A stretch of DNA of 64,000 bases, taken from NCBI GenBank assembly GCA_050946935.1, contig JBMNVR010000009.1, positions 15,537 through 79,536 on the forward strand, written 5' to 3'. Below the pieces are notes generated by a model, which did no database searches, was not told the DNA's origin, and saw only the letters and a program-made list of their open reading frames with translations. This DNA comes from UQRS01 sp050946935. GTDB lineage: Bacteria; Bacillota; Clostridia; Oscillospirales; Acutalibacteraceae. Below are positions 1 to 8,580 of the stretch, piece after piece. A program made the translations under genes and the position numbers. The number at the start of each line of letters is the position of its first letter. Within the stretch, counting starts at the first letter, position 1.

Positions 1-591
1 CCCCTCTTTTTGTTCCATGCGTTTTGCAATTTCAGCAAAAACCTCACGCATATGCGCGGCAGGAATGTCCAGGGGTCCCGGAACGTTAAGCTCAAACCAA
101 TCTGCCGTGAGTTCGATTTCCGACAAATGACGGTTGCTTATCACAATCAGGCTTCCGGTATTAACATCCTTAATCTTGGTGCATTTAAAGTTGAATTTTA
201 ATACTTTACCTTCATATTCTTTATACTTAACAATATCACCGACAGAAAAATATTTATCCCAAACAATGCCGATGCCGGCAATCCAGTCCTGCAAAGCATC
301 CTGCAGAGCGAAGCCGACAACGATGCCGGCAATTCCGAGGCCCGTGGTAATAGATGACACATTCACGCCGTTGATGTTCAGAATAACCACGAAAGCAATC
401 AAGGTCATCATGTACTTTACGGCATTGAGGGCAAGCTGGATATGCCCCTCTTTTCTGTCGTGAGGGCCTTTTTGAATGAACTGTTTTTTTACGAATTTTC
501 TTAATCCTATCCAAACAAAAATCAGCGCCGCAGCAATCAGTAAACTGATATATGGTTTATAGGATAGAAAATAATTTTGTAATGTTTCCAT
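1..591 (-). CDS. MscS-family mechanosensitive channel (partial, cut by left edge)
   Basis: The minus strand encodes 197 residues from an ATG at 591, open at the window edge. An AGAGG Shine-Dalgarno lies just upstream. After an N-terminal membrane helix (about residues 10-30) comes a second hydrophobic stretch and then the glycine/alanine-rich pore-lining helix with the pattern GIAGIVVGFALQD, followed by the beta domain that starts with a WDKYFSVGDIVKY segment. These are hallmarks of small MscS channels, which open under membrane tension to release solutes during hypo-osmotic shock. MscS proteins of this type are usually 270-300 residues, so roughly the last third is missing. The call rests on visible pore and beta-domain motifs. 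Confidence 0.9.
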   Translation of the reverse strand, partial: METLQNYFLSYKPYISLLIAAALIFVWIGLRKFVKKQFIQKGPHDRKEGHIQLALNAVKYMMTLIAFVVILNINGVNVSSITTGLGIAGIVVGFALQDALQDWIAGIGIVWDKYFSVGDIVKYKEYEGKVLKFNFKCTKIKDVNTGSLIVISNRHLSEIELTADWFELNVPGPLDIPAAHMREVFAEIAKRMEQKEG

Positions 592-609
592 GAAGCAACC
601 TCTTTTTAT

Positions 610-817
610 CTATAGAGCGGAAATAACCTCAATTATCGCATTGTTTGAAGATACGCTGACTACAATATCTTTTGAAAGTTTGCTTAATATAGAAGTTTCC
701 AATTCATCTCTCACGCTGTTTGGAGTTCCCTCGTTAAAGGTGTCCTTGTATTTTCCGTAAGACCAACCCATACCGTAATGGTAAGTAAAAAGCCCATAGA
801 GTAATCCATTAATGAGT
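610..817 (-). pseudogene. Orphan C-terminal coding fragment between the transporter remnant and the MscS gene
   Basis: In a frame different from the transporter ORF that overlaps it, the minus strand reads about 68 residues without a stop from 817 to a TAG at 610-612. It contains a short hydrophobic stretch, then GMGWSYGKYKDTFNEG and a mixed helix/strand tail ending IIEVISAL. The possible ATG at the GWSYG segment has no clear Shine-Dalgarno. It reads like the tail of a lost gene joined to the truncated transporter, or a short membrane-anchored gene of about 53 residues ending about 20 nt before the channel gene. I do not recognise the family. Confidence 0.35.
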
Positions 818-1442
818 CTTGGTCAGGGCGGTATGTGCTGTCTATAAAGTAAGAACAAACGAAAATCCCCAAACCGGATACAATGCCGATAATACCCATA
901 ATCATACGGTAAACACCGGAGTCCTCAGTAGAATCGGGTTGAATTTCGGGGATAAGTACAACCGATACGCCGATAGATATCAGCATAAAGACTGCCTGCC
1001 AGATAAACACCTTGCCTCGCACAGTCTTCTCCAAGGTCTCCTCGTAGGGTATGGAGTAAAGCGAGACCTCTAAAAAGGCAACGCAAAAATCTATAAGGCA
1101 AAGAAACATCAAGAATCCGGCCGCAATGAAAAATTGTGAGGTTATAAAAGACGGCTTAAAGAAAGACAAGCAGAAGAACAGACCCATCAAAGGTCCGCAA
1201 GCACGAATATACGGAATTCTTCTGCCAAGCTTGTTATCGCTGCGGTCTGCAATGCTGCCGGCAATTAGGTTATCAAAGGCATTAAACAATACGAAAATCA
1301 CCATAACAATTCCTGCTGATTTAATGCTCAGCCCCATGTTTTTTATATAAAAACAGGTTAACGCACCGTTCCAATAAATATCGGTTACGGTTGTTAAAAA
1401 TCCGCCGGCGATCGATTGACTGAGAATCGAGCTGTTTTTCAT
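711..1442 (-). pseudogene. Truncated GPH-family (MelB-like) sugar:cation symporter
   Basis: 243 residues from an ATG at 1442 with an AAAGGAAG ribosome site. The N-terminal half is a good glycoside-pentoside-hexuronide transporter: six hydrophobic helices, a DIYWN motif in helix 1 and the loop 2-3 signature ADRSDNKLGRRIPY. Intact members have 12 helices and about 450 residues. Here homology stops after helix 6, near the segment STYRPDQDS, and about 30 unrelated residues follow, overlapping another coding fragment in a second frame. It is therefore probably a deletion product that lost helices 7-12 and does not transport. Full-length members import melibiose, xylosides or glucuronides with Na+ or H+. 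Confidence 0.75.
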
Positions 1443-1548
1443 ATAAATCTTCCTTTTGGCTAATAACCCAGCTTACTATAGCGCTTAATTTATTTTACCA
1501 ATGGAAGTATGACAAAAGGCAGACAAAATTAGGTAATATTAAAAAACA

Positions 1549-2108
1549 GCCGCCAAAAGGTGGGATTATATTAAAAGGGAACTTTGGCGGCGGATATTTT
1601 TTGCCGCCGTCTCCCCCCGGTTGCCGCGCGCAGCGACGGCGAGGGGGCGGGCACTGGAATCCCGTTTTTTATTGCGGAGCAATAAAAAATATCCGCCAAA
1701 TCGGGGTCGAATAATAAAAATCCCCGGCGGCGGGTATTTTTTGCAGCCGTCTCCCCCGGTTGCCGCGCGTAAGCGACGGCGAGGGGGCGGGCATTGGAAT
1801 CCCGTTTTTTATTGCGGAGCAATAAAAAATATCCGCCAAATCATGGTCGAATAATAAAAATCCCGGCGGCGGATATTTTTTGCCGCCGTCTCCCCCCGGT
1901 TGCCGCGCGTAAGCGACGGCGAGGGGGCGGGCGCTGGAATCCCGTTTTTTATTGCGGAGCAATAAAAAATATCCGCCAAATCAGGGTCGAATAATAAAAA
2001 TCCCGGCGGCGGATATTTTTTGCAGCCGTCTCCCCCGGTTGCCGCGCGTAGCGGCGGCGAGGGGGAGGGCGTTAAACTCTCACTTTTTTATTGCGGAGCA
2101 ATAAAAAA
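1549..2108. repeat. Four tandem copies of a 140-bp structured repeat
   Basis: The element GTTTTTTATTGCGGAGCAAT recurs with an exact 140-bp step (units anchored near 1661, 1801 and 1941, the last near 2080). Each unit holds several inverted repeats: TTTTTTATTG/CAATAAAAAA around CGGAG, GGCGGC/GCCGCC around an A/T-rich loop, and a CTCCCCC...GGGGGCG pair. The first copy is the most diverged at its left end. Short ORFs inside it are repeat translations, not genes. Related single copies occur elsewhere in this window. Confidence 0.9.
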
Positions 2109-2142
2109 GCGAAGATTCCCACTCGGGCTCCTCCGCTTTTTT
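2103..2142 (-). terminator. Rho-independent terminator of the AGCS symporter gene
   Basis: Imperfect hairpin with arms AAAAAAGCGAAGA and TCCTCCGCTTTTTT, just past the stop of the symporter. T-runs flank both sides, so it can work in either direction. It abuts the last tandem repeat unit. Confidence 0.6.
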
Positions 2143-2173
2143 CAAAAACAAACAGATAATTTGTTCTATACGA

Positions 2174-3685
2174 TTATCCCTGATAACCCGGGTCATCCTG
2201 ATGATGAGATTGCAGCGGCGCAACCTGCCGGCCGTGAAAATGCCGGTCGGTATAATTCTTTGTAATCTTAATCACCACGGGAGAAAGAAGCAGTACGCCG
2301 ACCAGGTTGGGCAGCGCCATCAAGCCGTTGAAGGTATCCGACAGATCCCACACCAACTGTACGCTCGACACTGCGCCGACAATGACCACCAGGGTGAAAA
2401 CAATCTTATAAATCCGAACGGCCAGCAGACTATCCTTGAACAGATATTGCACCGCCCGGGTGCCGTAAATCGACCACCCCAAAATGGTAGAAAACGCGAA
2501 CAGCAAAATCCCGAAGGTAATCACATAGCCGCCGACCGGGCCGAGGACGCTTTCAAAAGCATAGGACGTAATGCTGACCCCCTCCAGTCCCTGCCGGTGC
2601 GCGCCGGTTGTCAGCACGGCCAGCGCCGTGACGGTGCAGACGACAATGGTATCGAAAAACACTTCAAAAATTCCCCAGATTCCCTGTATAACCGGCTCCT
2701 TGACATCCGAGTTGGAATGCACCATAACCGAGGATCCAAGCCCCGCCTCGTTTGAGAAAACGCCGCGAGCCACACCGTACCGGATGGCCTGCGCGATTAC
2801 ATATCCCATGATGCCGGCGCCGGCGCTCTTAAAGCTGAACGCCTGGGAAAAAATCTCTCCAAACGCGGCGGGAATCTGTTTGGCGTTGCACAAGATAACA
2901 ATCAGCGCGCCGATGATATAGAATCCGGCCATAAAGGGCACCAGCTTCTCGGTCACGGAGGCGATGCGCTTGATTCCGCCAAGGATAACGACGCCGACAA
3001 TGATAGCGATCAGCACACCGATAATGAAGCCGGGCGTCATGGCGGCCAGCTCAGCCGCCTTTTCCGCCGAAAGGCCAAGGGAAGTGAAAAGCCCCTCGAA
3101 CGCATGGCCACTGGTGTGGAAGGTGTTCTGAATCGAGGTGGAGATGCCGTTGATCTGGGCAATATTGCCGATGCCAAAGGAGGCGATCAGGCAGAAAACC
3201 GAAAACAGTACGGCCATCCACTTCCAGCCGAGTCCCTTTTCAATATAAATCATCGGGCCGCCGATATACTCGCCCTTCCGGTTCTTTTTGCGATAAAAGA
3301 TGCCCAATACATTTTCGGCATAATTGGTCATCATGCCAAAAAAGGCCGAGAACCACATCCAAAACACCGCACCCGCGCCGCCGGCCGTGATGGCCGTCGC
3401 CACGCCGACAATATTTCCGGTGCCGATCGTAGCTGCCAGCGCAGTCGCCAGCGCCTGGAACTGGGAAATATTTCTCGTGTCCTCGGTCTTGACTACCTTT
3501 TTGTCCCGGAAGATGGCCAGGATGGTTTTTTTCATCACATAACCAAAATGTGATACCTGAAAAAAACGGGTTCGCACCGTAAAATAAATCCCGACAAACA
3601 AAAGCAAGGCCAACATCGGCGGACCCCAGACCAGGCCGTTGATCTTTTCGTTTGCTTTGGCAATCCATTCAAATATACCGCTCAC
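2174..3685 (-). CDS. Alanine/glycine:cation symporter (AGCS/SSS-like AlsT family)
   Basis: 503 residues; start is a GTG at 3685 placed 6 nt after GGAGG. It is an integral membrane protein with about ten helices. The family signature is clear: ALATALAATIGTGNIVG (about residues 75-91) followed by GGAGAVFWMWFSAFFGM, and later GVARGVFSNEAGLGSS. AGCS proteins import alanine or glycine with Na+ (or H+). Length matches the family (450-540). The gene stands alone: a promoter and about 145 nt leader lie upstream and a terminator follows. Substrate (alanine, glycine or D-alanine) cannot be told from sequence alone. Confidence 0.93.
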   Translation of the reverse strand: MSGIFEWIAKANEKINGLVWGPPMLALLLFVGIYFTVRTRFFQVSHFGYVMKKTILAIFRDKKVVKTEDTRNISQFQALATALAATIGTGNIVGVATAITAGGAGAVFWMWFSAFFGMMTNYAENVLGIFYRKKNRKGEYIGGPMIYIEKGLGWKWMAVLFSVFCLIASFGIGNIAQINGISTSIQNTFHTSGHAFEGLFTSLGLSAEKAAELAAMTPGFIIGVLIAIIVGVVILGGIKRIASVTEKLVPFMAGFYIIGALIVILCNAKQIPAAFGEIFSQAFSFKSAGAGIMGYVIAQAIRYGVARGVFSNEAGLGSSVMVHSNSDVKEPVIQGIWGIFEVFFDTIVVCTVTALAVLTTGAHRQGLEGVSITSYAFESVLGPVGGYVITFGILLFAFSTILGWSIYGTRAVQYLFKDSLLAVRIYKIVFTLVVIVGAVSSVQLVWDLSDTFNGLMALPNLVGVLLLSPVVIKITKNYTDRHFHGRQVAPLQSHHQDDPGYQG

Positions 3686-3839
3686 AAAATTCCTCCCTTT
3701 ATCTGAAAAACAAAAACGGCGGACAACATCCGGCCGACCCTGTTTTGCGCGCCGAAACCAGTCGCGCCGCGTTGCCCGCTACCCAATACATATGCGGCGT
3801 TATGGCAAAACACACCGCCGCCCGGGACAATACTTTAAA

Positions 3840-3868
3840 AGTTTACACGATCCACTTTGCAAAGTCAA
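3840..3868 (-). promoter_or_regulatory. SigmaA promoter of the AGCS symporter
   Basis: TTGACT, 17-nt spacer, TAAACT on the minus strand. The predicted leader of about 145 nt is GC-rich with several complementary segments (CGCCGC/GCGGCG). It lacks the conserved glycine-riboswitch core, so no aptamer is claimed. Confidence 0.6.
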
Positions 3869-3947
3869 TTCAAGAAAAACAACTTTGTTGTATATGAAAT
3901 AAGCCATTGTCCGAAATTTGTATAATTTTACCGAATACAAACCAAGC

Positions 3948-3985
3948 CGCCACCCCCTCCTCGAAAAAAAGAAGGGGCGACGGCC
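3948..3985. terminator. GC/A-rich hairpin downstream of the dockerin pseudogene
   Basis: Arms CGCCACCCCCT and AAGGGGCGACG around an A7 loop. Likely the old terminator of the dockerin pseudogene. Confidence 0.35.
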
Positions 3986-3989
3986 TGTA

Positions 3990-4409
3990 CTTACTGAATT
4001 CTGCAACCGGATCGGGGCGAGAGGACCGCCCTCTATAATATGCGTGCGCAAGCGCACAACGTCGGTCACCATGAGGTTTTCATCGGTATCCGGATATCCG
4101 ACCTTCCGTGCATGGCCTCCGCACCGCCGCTGACGATCACAGCGCGCAGCCGCACCACATCCGTTACGGTAACCTTTTCATCCGCGCCCAGATTACCAAG
4201 GCAAGGCAGATCGTCGACCGTGATCGTACATGACGCGGTTTGAGAAGGGTCTGCATCCGATACAGCCGTGATAACCGCCGTTCTCTTTGCCGCAGCGGTC
4301 GCCCGGCCGTGATCAGCGCTGTCCTCCCCTCCTCCGACGCGGCGCAGAGGTTAAGGCAGAGCAACCCGGCCAGCAGGATGGGAACAAGCTGCCTAAAAAA
4401 CCGTTTCAT
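3990..4409 (-). pseudogene. Decayed secreted dockerin protein (signal peptide, Ig-like tail, two dockerin repeats, frameshifted)
   Basis: An ATG at 4409 starts a clear signal peptide (KRFF, then LVPILLAGLLCLNLCAA). About 15 residues later the frame is lost. The next frame reads TAVITAVSDADPSQTASC, like the end of a bacterial Ig-like (Big2) domain, then a dockerin half with GNLGADEKVTVTDVVRLRAV. A second shift near 4100 moves to the frame with DTDENLMVTDVVRLRTHI, the second dockerin half. So the gene was once a secreted modular protein that lost most of its middle and gained two frameshifts. It lies 82 nt downstream of the PLP-lyase gene, on the same strand. Confidence 0.75.
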
Positions 4410-4491
4410 TCTTTCATATTCTTATCAGAACTTCCGATTATAGAAAGATGTTTGCCTCTTCCGCGTTTTTCCAGAGCGCGCGGCCAGCCCG

Positions 4492-5760
4492 TTACAGCCG
4501 TAGAAATCCCTGTTCAAGCATCGACTGCGCCGCGAGAAGCACACCGGCCGCGCCGCTGTCAAAGTTCAGCCCGCCCTGCATCCAGGCGGCATACGGCTCG
4601 CGCAGCGGCGCGTCGGCCGACAGTTCAATCGACGCGCCCAGCGTAAAGGCGCCCGCCGCCATAATCACCTGAGAATCATAGCCGGGCATGTCCCACGGCT
4701 CGGGTGTGACGAAGGCATCGACCGGCGCCCCTTTCTGCATTCCCTGACAGAAAGCCACCAGCGCCTCCGGCGAACGTAAAATTACAGATTGTATAATATC
4801 TGCGCGCTTCTCATTACTGCTTGGCGTGACATCATACCCCAGCCGCTCAAACAGCGCGGCGGCATAGACGGCGGTTTTGAGCGCCTCCCCAGTGACATGA
4901 GGGGCGTGGAAAAGGCCCATGTACAATTCCCGGCTGTGGCCGAGGGTCGCACCGACCTCCCGTCCCACACCAGGCGCGGTCAGACGGTAGGCGCATTTCT
5001 CCACAAGCGCCGAGCGGCCGGCAATGTATCCGCCGGTGGGCGCGATGCCGCCGCCGGGATTTTTGATCAGCGATCCGACGATCAGATCTGCCCCGACCTC
5101 GCACGGCTCGGTCTTCTCGACAAACTCGCCGTAGCAGTTGTCCACCATCACCACCGTGTCGGGAGAGACCTTCTTCACCGCGCGGCAGAGGGCGCCGATC
5201 TCTTCAACCGACAAACTCGGGCGCAGGCTGTAGCCCCGCGACCGCTGGATATACGCCAACTTGTAATGGTTTTCCGAAAGCCGCCGGGCAATTTCCCGGA
5301 GAGCCGGGCGGCCGTCCTTCTGCAGCGCGGCCTCGTCATACGTCACGCCGAAGTCGGCCAGCGAGCCATCCGAGGGCCGGTCGATACCCAACACCCCGAT
5401 CAGGGTGTCGTAGGGCCGCCCGGTCAGCGCCAGCATTCGGTCTCCCGGCCGCAGCAGGCCAAAAAGGGCGACAGTCAGCGCGTGTGTGCCCGAGACGAAA
5501 TTGTGCCGGATCAGACTGTCCTCCGCCCCCATGACGCGGGCGAAAACCCGCTCGAGTGTCTCCCGCCCGCGGTCACCGTACCCATAGCCGGTCGAGGCGG
5601 CAAAATGCGACTCACTCACCCCCTCAGCGATAAAGGCCGAGAGAACCTTGAGCTGGTTATGACGTGTAGTTTCCTCAATTTCCGTCAGCATGGGCGTGAT
5701 CTGCGTCCGCGCCTCCCGGTCGAGCGCGCAGAGCGGCTCGGCTATGTTGAAAAAATCCAA
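4492..5760 (-). CDS. Methionine gamma-lyase/aluminium-resistance family PLP enzyme (YnbB-like)
   Basis: 422 residues, from a TTG at 5760 preceded by AGGAGAG; no better ATG lies nearby. It is a fold-type I PLP enzyme of the Alum_res family. Visible features: STGYGYGDRGRETLE (about 56-70), RHNFVSGTHAL (the PLP phosphate region, about 85-94), MVDNCYGEF with the PLP-binding aspartate (about 205-213) and SLIKNPGGGIAPTGGYIAG with the likely Schiff-base lysine at K233. Members are annotated as methionine gamma-lyase-like; the real substrate is poorly defined. Unlike the usual hfq/miaA neighbourhood, here it follows a GNAT gene after a 61-nt gap that contains a hairpin with T-run. Confidence 0.9.
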   Translation of the reverse strand: MDFFNIAEPLCALDREARTQITPMLTEIEETTRHNQLKVLSAFIAEGVSESHFAASTGYGYGDRGRETLERVFARVMGAEDSLIRHNFVSGTHALTVALFGLLRPGDRMLALTGRPYDTLIGVLGIDRPSDGSLADFGVTYDEAALQKDGRPALREIARRLSENHYKLAYIQRSRGYSLRPSLSVEEIGALCRAVKKVSPDTVVMVDNCYGEFVEKTEPCEVGADLIVGSLIKNPGGGIAPTGGYIAGRSALVEKCAYRLTAPGVGREVGATLGHSRELYMGLFHAPHVTGEALKTAVYAAALFERLGYDVTPSSNEKRADIIQSVILRSPEALVAFCQGMQKGAPVDAFVTPEPWDMPGYDSQVIMAAGAFTLGASIELSADAPLREPYAAWMQGGLNFDSGAAGVLLAAQSMLEQGFLRL

Positions 5761-5799
5761 ACTGATCTCTCCTGTTCTTTATATAGAGTCGCCCCGTGT

Positions 5800-5823
5800 A
5801 AAAAAACGGACGACCGTTTTTTT
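5800..5823 (-). terminator. Terminator at the end of the murD-M42-GNAT operon
   Basis: AAAAAAACGG/CCGTTTTTTT hairpin with a 4-nt loop followed by a T-rich run, overlapping the GNAT stop codon. It would uncouple the downstream PLP-lyase gene. Confidence 0.6.
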
Positions 5824-6565
5824 ATTTTAGCTGGCCTGCCGCTGCCTCCCCAACCAAAGAGAATCCCAACCGGGCGTAGAAGCCGGCCGTCTCTCCTCTT
5901 GACAAGGCAAACACCGGCCGACCGGCCGGCAGCCGGGTCATCAGCCTTCCGACCGCCCGGCGGCCGAAACCCTGCCCCCGTTCCTCCGGCAAAACGGCGA
6001 CACCCGAAAGCAGTGTTCCCTGCGGCGCGAGGAAGGAAGCCTGCGCCGCTGCGGCCGGTTTCCCCGAAGCGTCCCGCAGCACCTCCGCCATCGCAGCGCC
6101 GTGACGGATCCGGTGACAGAGGTCGGGATACCACACCTCATACAAAGGCGGGGCGGTCGCTTCCCCTCCGCTTTGCAGCAAGGCATAGAGGACGGGATAC
6201 TCCACCGGCGGGGACGGCGCAGGCACCCCGCCCGTCCCGGAATGGCGGAGGACAGCCAGCCGCTCGATCCCGGTGAGGGAAAACCGGCCGGACACCTCCC
6301 CCGGCAACAGGAGAGAGCGCCCGCCGGCGCTTTGCAAAAAGGCCGCCAGCTCCTCAAAATCCGCCTCATCAGCCGTGTCCAGCGTAAAATCCCCGTCGCA
6401 GGCCGAAAGCCAGGCGACCGCCTTCCCCGACGGGGAAAGCTGCCGCCAGAACAACGCGAACCGCGTGTCGGTACCGTAGGCCGACCGCAGGCCGCAGATC
6501 CGTACAGCAAAAGGATTTTCCCGCCAAACGGGAAAATCCTTTTCTTCACATATCAGCCGGATCAT
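5822..6565 (-). CDS. GNAT-family N-acetyltransferase
   Basis: 247 residues; the start ATG overlaps the stop of the upstream M42 gene by 4 nt (ATGA), so translation is coupled. The C-terminal half has the acetyl-CoA-binding motif A: SGVAVLPEERGQGFGRRAVG, with the Q/R-x-x-G-x-G/A pattern, then an FYARLGFSLVGE motif B at the end. The N-terminal 110 residues are a less conserved domain rich in Trp, Leu and Ala, so the whole is longer than a minimal GNAT (about 150). It transfers an acetyl group from acetyl-CoA to an amine; the substrate is not evident. Its place after two aminopeptidases hints at amino acids or peptides, which is only inference. Confidence 0.82.
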   Translation of the reverse strand: MIRLICEEKDFPVWRENPFAVRICGLRSAYGTDTRFALFWRQLSPSGKAVAWLSACDGDFTLDTADEADFEELAAFLQSAGGRSLLLPGEVSGRFSLTGIERLAVLRHSGTGGVPAPSPPVEYPVLYALLQSGGEATAPPLYEVWYPDLCHRIRHGAAMAEVLRDASGKPAAAAQASFLAPQGTLLSGVAVLPEERGQGFGRRAVGRLMTRLPAGRPVFALSRGETAGFYARLGFSLVGEAAAGQLK

Positions 6566-7587
6566 CCGAGTGCTCCCGAGGCGATCTCCTCCGCCATGGC
6601 GCGCACCAGAGCGGCCGCCGCCTCCACATCCCGCAGGTCGGCGAGGCAGGAAGCCGAGTGGATATACCGGCAGGGAACCGATACAGCCAGCGTCCGCACC
6701 CCCGTACGGGATTTGTGAATCGAGCCGGCATTGTTTCCGCCGGCGACTGCCGCCTTGGGCTGGCAGGGGATGCCCCGCTCGGCGGCCAGGGCAGCCGCGG
6801 CGTCGTAGTATCCCCTGTCGTACAGCGTCCCACCGTCCATGAAGGAGAGAACCGCCCCCGCCCCAAGGCGGCAGACCTGCCGTTCGGCCGGCGTTCCGGC
6901 AAAATCAGCGGCCGTCGTGGCCTCCACCACAACGGCGGCCTGCGGATCGACCGCGTAGGCGGCCGTCTGCGCCCCGCGCAGACCGACCTCCTCCTGCACC
7001 GAAAAAACAAAGGTCATATCGTATTCCAGCTCGGACAGCAGCAGCGTAAGCAAAATAGCGCAGCCGGCCCGGTCGTCGATGGCGCGCGCCTTGATCCGAT
7101 GCTCCCCCAGCCGGACAAAGTCGCTGTCGAACACCGCCATATCCCCGACCGAAAGCAGCGCCTCAGCCTCCGCCTTGGAGCGCGCTCCGATGTCAATATG
7201 CATCCCGTCGATGGGAGGGAGCTTCTTCCGCTCCTCCGGCTGCATCAAATGCACCGGCTTTGCGCCGATCACTCCGACGACCGCCCCGTCAAAAACCACC
7301 CGCCGGCCCAGCAGGACTGAGGCGTCGATCCCCCCGACGGTAGAGAATTTCAGCAAGCCGCCCTCGGTAATATAGGTCACGATCAGCCCAACCTCATCCA
7401 TATGCGCGTCGAGCATCAGCCGTACCTTCGGCCGCCTTTTCCCCTTTTTAAACACGATCAGGTTGCCGGCCGCGTCGACCCGCGTTTCAGCCGCCGGCCC
7501 GATCTGTTTAATCAGAAAATCGCGGAGGCTGTCCTCCCGCCCCGACGGAGCCTCAAACCGGCAGAGACGTTCCAGTATCCGGATCAT
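6562..7587 (-). CDS. M42-family metallo-aminopeptidase (first of a tandem pair)
   Basis: 341 residues. The M42 metal ligands are visible in order: LDAHMDEVGLIV (His/Asp), AIDDRAGCAILLT (bridging Asp), VQEEVGLRGAQTAAY (general base Glu and ligand Glu), VVVEATTAAD (Asp) and a late HSASCLADLRDVEAAA (His). M42 enzymes are large tetrahedral cytoplasmic aminopeptidases that trim peptides; some were once called endoglucanase M. Start overlaps the upstream M42 stop by 4 nt, and its own stop overlaps the GNAT start, so the three form one transcript with murD. The family often has 340-360 residues, a good match. Confidence 0.93.
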   Translation of the reverse strand: MIRILERLCRFEAPSGREDSLRDFLIKQIGPAAETRVDAAGNLIVFKKGKRRPKVRLMLDAHMDEVGLIVTYITEGGLLKFSTVGGIDASVLLGRRVVFDGAVVGVIGAKPVHLMQPEERKKLPPIDGMHIDIGARSKAEAEALLSVGDMAVFDSDFVRLGEHRIKARAIDDRAGCAILLTLLLSELEYDMTFVFSVQEEVGLRGAQTAAYAVDPQAAVVVEATTAADFAGTPAERQVCRLGAGAVLSFMDGGTLYDRGYYDAAAALAAERGIPCQPKAAVAGGNNAGSIHKSRTGVRTLAVSVPCRYIHSASCLADLRDVEAAAALVRAMAEEIASGALG

Positions 7588-8579
7588 GCGGCGCCGCCTC
7601 CTTTCGCATAAACAGCCAGCAGGCGGCCGACCGCCTCCACATCCGACAAAGCGACCACCTCGGCCGCCGTGTGCATATTCCGCAGCGGGATAGAGCAGAG
7701 GCCGCAGGGTACACCCGATTTTGATAAGGCAATGACGTCCGCGTTGGTGGAGGTTTTTCCTCCCATCGCCTCCAACTGAACGGGGATACCGGCGTCAGCC
7801 GCCGCCCGCTTCAACCCGCGGGTGACCGCCGCCGACAGCACGGGAGAGACCCCGATCATCGGCCCGGCAAACAGCCGGCCGGTCTTTTCGGGCGGCAGGT
7901 CGGGACCGTCCCCGAAGCTAACGTCGACCGCGACCGCCTCATCCGGCGAGAGCGCAAAGGCCGCCGTCTGCGCGCCGAGGCAGCCCAACTCCTCCTGATC
8001 GCTGAACAAAAACTGCACGGTGCAGGCAAGGGTCTCCTCCGCCAGCAGGGCGGCCGCATGCAGCAGCGCGGCGCATCCGGCCCGGTTGTCGAGCGATTTT
8101 CCGGTCAGACAGCCGTTTTGCAGCTCGGCCGGCCGGCGGCGGAAGGTTACCCGGTCGCCGGGAGAAACCAGCTCTTCCAGTTTCTCCAGCCCGGTATCGA
8201 TGACCATATCCGCAAGGTCGGGGAGGTTGTCCTCCCCCTTTTTCAGATGCGGCGGCAGGGTGGAGAACACACCCGGAAGCTCTTCTTTTCCGTGGACGAC
8301 CACCTCGGCCGCCGGCAGGGTACGCAGGTCGATCCCGCCGGCCCCTGCCACCCTGACAAAGCCGCCCTGCACGCCGGTCACGACAAACCCGATCTCATCT
8401 GCGTGGGCATCAAAGAGGATGGTGCGCCCCCCCTCCCCTTTCAGGGTGGCGACGAGAGAGGCGCCCCGGCGCTCGACCATACAAGCCGGCGGCAGAGCGC
8501 GCTCAATCACCTCCAGCGCGCCGGTGAGCCCCCCCATCCCGTGGGCGGCGGATAGTTGCTTCAGCAGTTCCCTTTTCAC
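7584..8579 (-). CDS. M42-family metallo-aminopeptidase (second of a tandem pair)
   Basis: 331 residues from a GTG at 8579, one nucleotide after the murD stop, with AAGGAG embedded in the murD end. Metal-site motifs: FDAHADEIGFVV, SLDNRAGCAALLH, SDQEELGCLGAQTAAF, AVDVSFGD and the late NMHTAAEVVALSDVEA. Similar to the neighbouring M42 protein in the catalytic motifs, but clearly diverged elsewhere, so this is an old duplication. Paired M42 genes may form mixed tetrahedral complexes with complementary specificity, as has been reported for some archaeal M42 enzymes; whether that happens here is inference. Confidence 0.92.
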   Translation of the reverse strand: MKRELLKQLSAAHGMGGLTGALEVIERALPPACMVERRGASLVATLKGEGGRTILFDAHADEIGFVVTGVQGGFVRVAGAGGIDLRTLPAAEVVVHGKEELPGVFSTLPPHLKKGEDNLPDLADMVIDTGLEKLEELVSPGDRVTFRRRPAELQNGCLTGKSLDNRAGCAALLHAAALLAEETLACTVQFLFSDQEELGCLGAQTAAFALSPDEAVAVDVSFGDGPDLPPEKTGRLFAGPMIGVSPVLSAAVTRGLKRAAADAGIPVQLEAMGGKTSTNADVIALSKSGVPCGLCSIPLRNMHTAAEVVALSDVEAVGRLLAVYAKGGGAA

Positions 8580-8580
8580 G

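Noticed and set aside
1549..2108. CRISPR array
   Set aside because: The period is 140 bp with the whole unit conserved; there are no short direct repeats with unique spacers and no cas genes.
1571..2265. Several 66-97 residue ORFs over the tandem repeats
   Set aside because: They are repeat translations that occur on both strands with the same period.
3686..3835. Glycine riboswitch before the AGCS symporter
   Set aside because: The leader is structured, but the conserved glycine aptamer core could not be found.
4789..6276. 495-residue plus-strand ORF
   Set aside because: It is antisense to the PLP-lyase and GNAT genes, Pro/Arg-rich and has no family motifs; long antisense frames are common in GC-rich DNA.
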